This document shows, piece after piece, positions 14,766 through 19,576 of a stretch of DNA of 19,576 nucleotides. The notes under the pieces were generated by a model. That model worked only from the letters and a program-made list of their open reading frames with translations. It searched no databases and had not been told where the DNA came from. A program made the position numbers and the translations under genes. The DNA comes from an uncultured Christensenella sp. (lineage in GTDB: Bacteria; Bacillota; Clostridia; Christensenellales; UBA3700), in contig CAJTVJ010000030.1 in the NCBI GenBank assembly GCA_910579785.1, positions 1-19,576 of the forward strand, given 5' to 3'. The first letter of the stretch is position 1. Each line of letters opens with the position of its first letter.

Positions 14766-15719
14766 TTAGTTTAAGTGCATTTGTACGTCGTATTTTTCAA
14801 GCAACTCATCTGCCACTTTATTATACTGCTCATAGGCGATATCGTATTTAACGTTGTCTTTCAACGTACGTAAAAGTTCCATATCTATTCCTTCATAGTG
14901 TGATTTTATCTTTGCAAAACAACTATCAACTGATTTTTCGGAAGAAGTAATATAAGAGATTCCGCTGGCAATATCTCTATATGCCATTGCACCATACGAA
15001 GCTTCTTCACTCCACTCTCCTTTCATAAAAATAGCTCTATTGTCGGTATCTCCGTATATATAATATGATATAGATTCGCTCCTCTCGTTTTTGATTTCTA
15101 TCGTGTCCATAGTCAACAGTAGCATTCTTGCAGAAAAGTTTTCAGCGCTTATGTAGTCTATATCATACATATATACAATTTCTCCATATCTCTCGCTGCT
15201 GGCATAAAGATATGCAATTCTATGCGTGCCTTTGGATTTAACGATAACATATCCCGTATGGGGGAATATATCTTCTCCCATATCAACTTTCATAGGTATG
15301 TCGTAAATCTTATCGGTTCCGCTGACTTGGCTTAAAACCTCGCCATAAGAAAACATTGCGATAAAATTACTCAATGCGACCATATCTAATATCTCATCTT
15401 CTTCGTAAACTTCTTTTTCTGCGCTTTCCATAAATTTATAAATTTCACGTTCGCTCGCGTATTCAAATACCTTTGCAGTTGACATCTTACTCAAAAGCTG
15501 AGCCTCTTCTTTTGTATTGAATTTATCAAGCACATTTGTCATAATTGACCTAAACTCTTCAATTTCATTGATGGCATTACCGCTGTTATTGACTTCATTT
15601 CCACTGCCATTACTGCCCGTGCCGTTATTCTTATCAGGGTCATTGCAAGCAGTCAGACATACTGCGAGTATGCAACATAAGATTGCCGTTACTACTAATA
15701 CTTTGATTGATTTTTTCAT
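14766..15719 (-). CDS. Lipoprotein of unknown function
   Basis: I do not recognise a family. The 317-aa protein has a signal peptide with lipobox LTAC (Cys25), then a low-complexity Asn/Gly/Ser linker (about 28-48) that would extend it from the membrane, and an acidic, mainly helical-to-beta domain from about 50 on. No catalytic motif is evident; the only Cys after the lipobox is near the C-terminus (DSCFAKIK). The ATG at 15719 has AAGGAG nine bases ahead. It is a single-gene unit between terminators. A surface-exposed binding or envelope-stress role is possible but is not supported by any motif. Confidence 0.8.
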   Translation of the reverse strand: MKKSIKVLVVTAILCCILAVCLTACNDPDKNNGTGSNGSGNEVNNSGNAINEIEEFRSIMTNVLDKFNTKEEAQLLSKMSTAKVFEYASEREIYKFMESAEKEVYEEDEILDMVALSNFIAMFSYGEVLSQVSGTDKIYDIPMKVDMGEDIFPHTGYVIVKSKGTHRIAYLYASSERYGEIVYMYDIDYISAENFSARMLLLTMDTIEIKNERSESISYYIYGDTDNRAIFMKGEWSEEASYGAMAYRDIASGISYITSSEKSVDSCFAKIKSHYEGIDMELLRTLKDNVKYDIAYEQYNKVADELLEKYDVQMHLN

Positions 15720-15785
15720 TTTGCTTCACTCCTTATCTATATGATATTATTTACAAAAAAGGTATACTTTTACTATAATAAACAC

Positions 15786-15814
15786 TTGCAAAATATATAT
15801 GAATAATGTATAAT
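15786..15814 (+). promoter_or_regulatory. Strong plus-strand promoter with no intact gene
   Basis: TTGCAA (15786-15791), 17 bases, and a perfect TATAAT (15809-15814). No long ORF follows on the plus strand, but an AAAAAAGGTG element (15825-15834) and a hairpin with T7 (15853-15879) do. Confidence 0.6.
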
Positions 15815-15819
15815 CAACG

Positions 15820-15923
15820 TATATAAAAAAGGTGAAAATATAGAAGTATTATTGCTTTTAAATAAAGCATACTTTTTTTGTAATTTTGAAAGTTACAGAG
15901 GTATATTATCTAAATCGCACTAG
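15820..15923 (+). other. Possible small RNA or relic of a small gene
   Basis: Two readings are possible. A transcript from about 15820 would end at the hairpin TGCTTT/AAAGCA (15853-15858, 15864-15869) with a seven-T run, giving an RNA of about 60 bases. Alternatively, the AAGGTG site is followed at normal spacing by an open stretch of 27 codons (15840-15920, stop TAG) that begins with ATA where ATG is expected and reads EVLLLLNKAYFFCNF; this could be a small membrane peptide whose start codon has decayed. I cannot choose between them. Confidence 0.3.
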
Positions 15924-15956
15924 CTTATATCGCATTTTCATTACAAGCTGTATATA

Positions 15957-15990
15957 AAAAATAAGATGCGGATATCCGCATCTTATTTTT
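15957..15990 (-). terminator. Terminator of rubrerythrin
   Basis: A perfect palindrome with 17-base arms centred on GATATC (15971-15976), with A's on the left and T's on the right, so it works in both directions. It starts 12 bases after the rubrerythrin stop codon. Confidence 0.88.
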
Positions 15991-16002
15991 TATTTTAAAT
16001 TA

Positions 16003-16539
16003 TCAATAATTCTGTGCGCTAATTTCAAAATAGCTTTGCGGATGGTCGCATACCGGACAAACTTCGGGAGCAGCCGTGCCGACCGTAATATGACCGCAGT
16101 TGCGGCATTCCCACACCTTGACTTCACTCTTTTCAAAGACCTTTGCAGTCTCGACGTTTTTAAGAAGAGCGCGATATCTCTCCTCATGATGCTTCTCAAT
16201 CTCGCCTACTGCGCGGAATTTTGCCGCCAGCTCAGCAAAGCCCTCTTTCTCTGCCGTCTTTGCAAAATCTTCATACATATCCGTCCACTCGTAATTTTCG
16301 CCGCCTGCCGCTTCTTGAAGATTTTCTTTTGTGTTGCCTATCCCCTTCAATTCTTTGAGCCACATCTTGGCATGCTCTTTTTCGTTGTCGGCAGTCTTTA
16401 AAAAGATAGCGGATATCTGCTCATATCCCTCTTTCTTTGCTACGGAAGCAAAATACGTATATTTGTTTCTTGCCTGCGACTCTCCTGCAAATGCAGCTTG
16501 AAGATTTTTCTCTGTCTGGGTGCCTTTATATTTATTCAT
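16003..16539 (-). CDS. rbr: Rubrerythrin
   Basis: Rubrerythrin is a cytoplasmic peroxidase that detoxifies hydrogen peroxide in anaerobes, taking electrons from rubredoxin or NADH-dependent partners. The 178-aa protein has the full two-domain layout. The ferritin-like di-iron domain shows Glu20, Glu53 with His56 (NEKEHAKMW), acidic residues near 94-97 and the ExxH at 115-118. The C-terminal rubredoxin domain has Cys145, Cys148, Cys161 and Cys164 (CRNCG, CPVC). The ATG at 16539 has AAGGAG seven bases ahead. It is a single-gene unit with a consensus promoter and a perfect terminator. Its presence supports an anaerobic host. Confidence 0.97.
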   Translation of the reverse strand: MNKYKGTQTEKNLQAAFAGESQARNKYTYFASVAKKEGYEQISAIFLKTADNEKEHAKMWLKELKGIGNTKENLQEAAGGENYEWTDMYEDFAKTAEKEGFAELAAKFRAVGEIEKHHEERYRALLKNVETAKVFEKSEVKVWECRNCGHITVGTAAPEVCPVCDHPQSYFEISAQNY

Positions 16540-16584
16540 TTTTATCTCCTTCTAGATTATCAAATCTATAAAACAACTATGTAT

Positions 16585-16613
16585 ATTATATATCTGCGTA
16601 ATAAATTTGTCAA
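16585..16613 (-). promoter_or_regulatory. Rubrerythrin promoter
   Basis: On the minus strand, a perfect TTGACA (16608-16613) and a perfect TATAAT (16585-16590) are 17 bases apart. No clear PerR-type inverted repeat was seen overlapping it, although AT-rich sequence makes such boxes hard to judge by eye. Confidence 0.85.
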
Positions 16614-16627
16614 TAACCATATAACTA

Positions 16628-17416
16628 TTAAATTATTTCGATACCTACGCTTTGAGTATGCGCGGCTTTTGCAAAGATATTATCATTTCTTAATATCTCT
16701 GCGCATTTCTCCGCGCTCTCGCCGTCGTCAAATATCCCCACGTATGCGCTGCCGCTGCCCGTCATAAAGACGGTGTCTGTAAAGCGCAATAAATCTCTCT
16801 TTGCCTTGGCAATATCGGGAGTGAGCATAATCGCGCTTTTTTCTAGTACGTTGAAATACTTTCCCTCTTTGTCGCCGCCAACTTCGTCATACTTCTTGTA
16901 TATCTCCTTGGTAGAAGCGCCTGCCATTGTCTGCACGACAACAAGCGACGTCTGCGGTATTTCAACAGGCGCCACGACTTCTCCGACGCCGCTGACCCTT
17001 GCGCCGCCGCCGTAGCACATATACGGCACGTCGCAACCGACTTTGAGAGCAATCGGCATAAGCTCTTCAAGCGGTATGCCGTAAAGTTTGCTTGCGCAAA
17101 ACAGCACTCCGCTGGCATCGGCAGACGAGCCGCCCATACCTGCCGAAAAAGGTATGCCCTTGACGATATCGACTTGCATCGCAATGCCGTATCTCTCGCC
17201 CAAAAGTTGAAGCGTCTTTGTCGCCGTGTTGTCGCGCGGCGCCGACTTGCCGTCCATAGTCACTGCGCTGCTTTTGCTGCTTTTTGCCGCGATCACGTCG
17301 TATATATCTATCGAAGACATAAGCATATCCAACGTGTGATATCCGTCTTCTCTCACGCCTGTAATGTCCAAAGATAAATTGATTTTGGCATTGACTTTGA
17401 TTTTAATCTCATCCAT
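16628..17416 (-). CDS. ispE: 4-diphosphocytidyl-2-C-methyl-D-erythritol kinase
   Basis: IspE phosphorylates CDP-ME in the non-mevalonate (MEP) pathway to isoprenoids. The 262-aa GHMP kinase shows Lys11 in NAKINLSL, GYHTLDML at 25-32, the ATP-binding glycine-rich loop PFSAGMGGSSADA at 89-101, the catalytic Asp129 in VGCDVPY, and the C-terminal MTGSGSA motif. It is slightly shorter than many IspE proteins (about 280-300 aa). The ATG at 17416 has no Shine-Dalgarno sequence; instead, a promoter is placed so that transcription should start at or next to the A of the ATG, suggesting a leaderless mRNA. The gene ends 15 bases before the rubrerythrin -35 box, with no terminator between. Confidence 0.95.
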   Translation of the reverse strand: MDEIKIKVNAKINLSLDITGVREDGYHTLDMLMSSIDIYDVIAAKSSKSSAVTMDGKSAPRDNTATKTLQLLGERYGIAMQVDIVKGIPFSAGMGGSSADASGVLFCASKLYGIPLEELMPIALKVGCDVPYMCYGGGARVSGVGEVVAPVEIPQTSLVVVQTMAGASTKEIYKKYDEVGGDKEGKYFNVLEKSAIMLTPDIAKAKRDLLRFTDTVFMTGSGSAYVGIFDDGESAEKCAEILRNDNIFAKAAHTQSVGIEII

Positions 17417-17422
17417 ATTTAT

Positions 17423-17451
17423 ATTTTAACACTTTTGCAAACTATATTCAA
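17423..17451 (-). promoter_or_regulatory. Promoter of ispE, probably leaderless
   Basis: Minus strand: TTGAAT (17446-17451), 17 bases, TAAAAT (17423-17428). Only six bases lie between the -10 box and the ispE ATG, so the expected transcription start coincides with the start codon. Confidence 0.55.
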
Positions 17452-17526
17452 GATAAAACAATTTAATATCTTAAAATTTATCACTTCCTCACAAAAATAA
17501 ATAATTTGAGAATTTTAAAAATGCTA

Positions 17527-17555
17527 TTGAAATACACTTAACCGTATGGTATAAT
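17527..17555 (+). promoter_or_regulatory. Promoter of the two-repeat lipoprotein
   Basis: TTGAAA (17527-17532), a 17-base spacer that ends TGG (extended -10), and a perfect TATAAT (17550-17555). It is followed by an AGGGGG ribosome-binding site and the ATG at 17592. Confidence 0.75.
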
Positions 17556-17591
17556 GTATATAACCAATAAATATTTACGAAGGGGGAAATT

Positions 17592-18694
17592 ATGAAAAAA
17601 CTTAAACTATTTTTAGCTGTGATTTTGTTGATAAACATATTTATTGTCATCTTCGCGCTATCAGCCTGCAAGCCAAAAGACGATGGGGACGACAATAAAA
17701 TTATCCCACCTCCGATAGACGGTATCGTCGAGCCTTATAAATTTGTAGGAAGAGATTATTATACACAAAATAATAATCCGCATATCACAGATTATTTTGA
17801 CGACGAAACCAAACTTAATATTGAAGCAAAAATCACTTCGTTTGAAGAGCTTAAAAATTTTTGCAATGAGAAGAAATTGCAGATTTTCAATGAAAACTAT
17901 AATCCTGAGATAAACGACTCTTTAACTAGGAATTTACGGAAATACGACGACAATTTTTTTGAAAAACGCTCGCTATTGATTATACTTAGATTTAAAGAGA
18001 CATACGACAATTATTCGTTTGATTCTTTAAATATCCAAAACGATACTATATCAATAAATCTTGTCTCTGCCAACGGCAATAGCCTTTATAAAATCAGTAC
18101 TAATTCTTATCTATTTGAAATAAGTAAAACCGTATCAGAGAAAACAAATAAAATAACCGTTATTGAAAGTAAAGGCGAACTTGATCAAAAAGTAACGACC
18201 AAAATACATGAATTTAACAATCTCAACATTAAAAAGGATGCGATAGGCAACTATATAATAAGTTCAAAAGAATTTTTGAATACCTTTTGCAATGAAGAGA
18301 CTTCTCCTTTCTTTGAAAAAAAAAACTGTCCATAAAAGACGTCTATCCCGACGTTTCGGACGAATTATTAAACGACGAAGAATTTATAAAGATGTTTAAT
18401 GAGATGTACAACGAACGCAATAAACAAATAATTCAACTGTTAGATAAATACGACAGCGAATTTTTTCAACAAAAGTCTCTTATATTTATAATGAGAAATA
18501 GAGGTGACAATAGATTTTATAAGTTAGATAAATTCGATATTGAAGGAAATGCAATAAACGTCACGTTAGCTACGCCTGATCTTGGCAATAATCTCCCAAT
18601 TTCTGCCGTAGCAAATTGCCTATATCTCTTTGAAATTGACAAAACCCAAATTACGGATACAAGTCAAATAAATATAAATGAAATCGTATTATAA
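17592..18694 (+). pseudogene. Two-repeat lipoprotein split at an A10 tract
   Basis: The ORF starts with a signal peptide and lipobox LSAC (Cys26) and an Asp/Pro linker. A domain at about 81-180 is marked by SFEELKNFCNE, KYDDNFFEKRSLLIILRF and YLFEISK. A second copy begins at SSKEFLNTFCNE (224-235), but the frame ends at 18335, just after ten A's at 18316-18325. One extra A (or loss of two) joins it to a frame that continues LSIKDVYPDV... and completes the second copy (KYDSEFFQQKSLIFIMR, YLFEIDK) to a TAA at 18694, about 367 aa in all. So a single lipoprotein has lost frame at a homopolymer. Polymerase slippage or phase variation could restore it, as could a sequencing error. The promoter, RBS and terminator are intact. 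I do not recognise the domain. Confidence 0.75.
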
Positions 18695-18713
18695 AAAGCA
18701 TAATCTATAAATA

Positions 18714-18746
18714 AGTCCGTCGAAAATCGACGGACATTCTTCTTTT
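18714..18746 (+). terminator. Terminator after the two-repeat lipoprotein
   Basis: A 9-bp stem (GTCCGTCGA 18715-18723 with TCGACGGAC 18727-18735) has a 3-base loop and is followed by a T-rich tract. It lies between convergent genes and may also serve the 66-aa gene, which ends at 18759. Confidence 0.75.
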
Positions 18747-18758
18747 GAAATTCTTACT

Positions 18759-18959
18759 TTAATTTAATTCTTCAATTTGCAGTTTAAAATTTTGACCATT
18801 GTAAAAACTCAATTTTAGAGATTGTCCGTCTTCTGTAAACTTACCTACGTAATACTCTTTTAGCAAAACTTTTAAATCAAAAAGCAGCTCTTGCGCGACG
18901 ATATTTGATTTATGAACATCGTCGCATGCACTTGGTGACGCATTTGAATTTTTTTTCAT
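18759..18959 (-). CDS. 66-aa protein, unknown function
   Basis: I do not recognise this small protein. It has a polar N-terminus (MKKNSNASPSACDDVHKSN), a central helix-like stretch (IVAQELLFDLKVLLKEYYVG) and a C-terminal part that looks like a beta hairpin (SLKLSFYNGQNFKLQIEEL). There is no signal peptide or membrane segment. Expression signals are strong: AAGGAGG ahead of the ATG and a near-consensus promoter. It is divergent from the double-HTH regulator, and their start codons are 109 bases apart, so the regulator may control it. Confidence 0.75.
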   Translation of the reverse strand: MKKNSNASPSACDDVHKSNIVAQELLFDLKVLLKEYYVGKFTEDGQSLKLSFYNGQNFKLQIEELN

Positions 18960-18988
18960 ATCTTTGACCTCCTTCTATTAGTTTAATT

Positions 18989-19017
18989 ATTATACCTCCC
19001 ACAACTTACAAAGTCAA
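18989..19017 (-). promoter_or_regulatory. Promoter of the 66-aa gene
   Basis: Minus strand: TTGACT (19012-19017), 17 bases, TATAAT (18989-18994). It lies in the shared divergent region with the HTH gene, where an operator might be expected; no clear palindrome was seen. Confidence 0.75.
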
Positions 19018-19068
19018 CTATTTTTGTCATATGTGGTGGATAATTATTTAAATAGGAGTATCAAATTT

Positions 19069-19503
19069 ATGGATATTTTGTCGAATTTTGCCGAAAATCT
19101 AAATGACCTTTTAATTGAAAATTCTTTAAACATAAAAACCTTTTCAATAAAACTAAATTTGAACCTATCAGAATGTTATAAGTATCTAAGAAAAGAGTAT
19201 TTACCACGTCTCGCTAATATAATTAAAATTGCAGATTACTTTGAATGTTCGATTGATTATTTACTTGGTCTTGAAGAGACAAATGATTTAAAATTTTCGC
19301 ACACTCCTCCCTTTGATAAAACATTTACTAAACTACTTAAAGATAAAAACTTGACTAGATATCAGCTTAACAAACATACTAAAATCGCTAATTCAAGAAT
19401 TAATGATTGGTGTAATGGAAGACGCCTACCGTCAATAGATAATTTGATTATACTTGCTACTTATTTTGATTATTCATTAGATTTATTATTAGGAAGACAA
19501 TAA
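19069..19503 (+). CDS. Tandem double-HTH (XRE/Cro-CI type) DNA-binding protein
   Basis: The 144-aa protein consists of two HTH_3-like domains. The first (about 5-68) ends FECSIDYLLGLEE and the second (about 83-143) ends FDYSLDLLLGRQ, the usual end of XRE domains followed by the LLG motif. The second has the clearer recognition helix (IANSRINDWCNGRRLPS); the first is more diverged. There is no sensor or dimerisation domain besides these. The frame is open from a TTG at 19024, but AGGAG precedes the ATG at 19069, which begins at the domain edge. It probably binds DNA as a pseudo-dimer and may regulate the divergent 66-aa gene or itself. The low-GC sequence differs from the housekeeping genes and may indicate accessory origin. 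Confidence 0.82.
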   Translation: MDILSNFAENLNDLLIENSLNIKTFSIKLNLNLSECYKYLRKEYLPRLANIIKIADYFECSIDYLLGLEETNDLKFSHTPPFDKTFTKLLKDKNLTRYQLNKHTKIANSRINDWCNGRRLPSIDNLIILATYFDYSLDLLLGRQ

Positions 19504-19510
19504 TAAATAT

Positions 19511-19534
19511 CCACCAGCTCAGCTGGTGGTTTTT
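19511..19534 (+). terminator. Terminator after the HTH gene
   Basis: CCACCAGC (19511-19518) pairs with GCTGGTGG (19522-19529) around a TCA loop, followed by TTTTT. It lies 8 bases after the stop codon. Nothing further was seen in 19535-19576. Confidence 0.8.
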
Positions 19535-19576
19535 CAGTTTCGGGCGTAGCCCTTTGTTACTAGCTGCACGAAATCG

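Noticed and set aside
19505..19576. End of an IS200/IS605-like element
   Set aside because: The hairpin at 19511-19529 could be such an end, but no transposase or second end is in the window; a plain terminator explains it.

Overview
The window looks like a chromosome segment from a low-to-moderate GC Gram-positive bacterium of the Clostridia, probably an uncultured gut lineage. The grounds are family-level: Shine-Dalgarno sites of the AAGGAG type, sigma-A-like promoters, several lipoboxes, a CdaA-type c-di-AMP synthase, a clostridial-style aspartokinase, rubrerythrin, and a short interspersed repeat family of a kind common in such genomes. No species can be named from the sequence.

Layout. 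1-705 has no gene. It holds two longer repeat elements in opposite orientation, three short repeat units and two terminator-like hairpins. 706-10305 is almost entirely minus strand: ppa, then a tightly coupled run comEC-holA-membrane protein-M28-like lipoprotein, then cdaA, a DUF1015 gene and an aspartokinase with its own promoter. A plus-strand tRNA-Leu(CAA) lies at 10498-10584. 10619-13009 is a minus-strand preQ1 (queuosine precursor) operon, queD-queE-[39-aa ORF]-queC-queF, with a consensus promoter and a structured leader ending in an intrinsic terminator. 13435-14623 (+) is a decayed DUF11-type surface protein gene with a very Cys-rich C-terminus. Then come a lipoprotein (-), a possible small transcript or gene relic (+), rubrerythrin (-), ispE (-) with an apparently leaderless start, a two-repeat lipoprotein (+) split by a frameshift at an A10 tract, and a divergent pair: a 66-aa protein (-) and a tandem double-HTH regulator (+).

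How the genes work together. QueD, QueE, QueC and QueF carry out consecutive steps from 7,8-dihydroneopterin triphosphate to preQ1. GTP cyclohydrolase I is not in the window. The other housekeeping genes (lysC, ppa, holA, ispE, cdaA) are not one pathway.

The most interesting points are the que leader, which can be folded as a riboswitch-like attenuator but does not match the preQ1-I consensus I know; a 39-aa ORF with a good RBS and ATGA coupling inside the que operon; an M28-family lipoprotein that has lost most metal ligands and the catalytic Glu; a ComEC whose C-terminal metallo-beta-lactamase-like domain lacks the HxHxDH motif; and an A10 tract that may switch a lipoprotein on and off. Several start codons were moved to internal ATGs on RBS evidence (M28-like protein, holA, ppa, queC, queE, queD, HTH protein).
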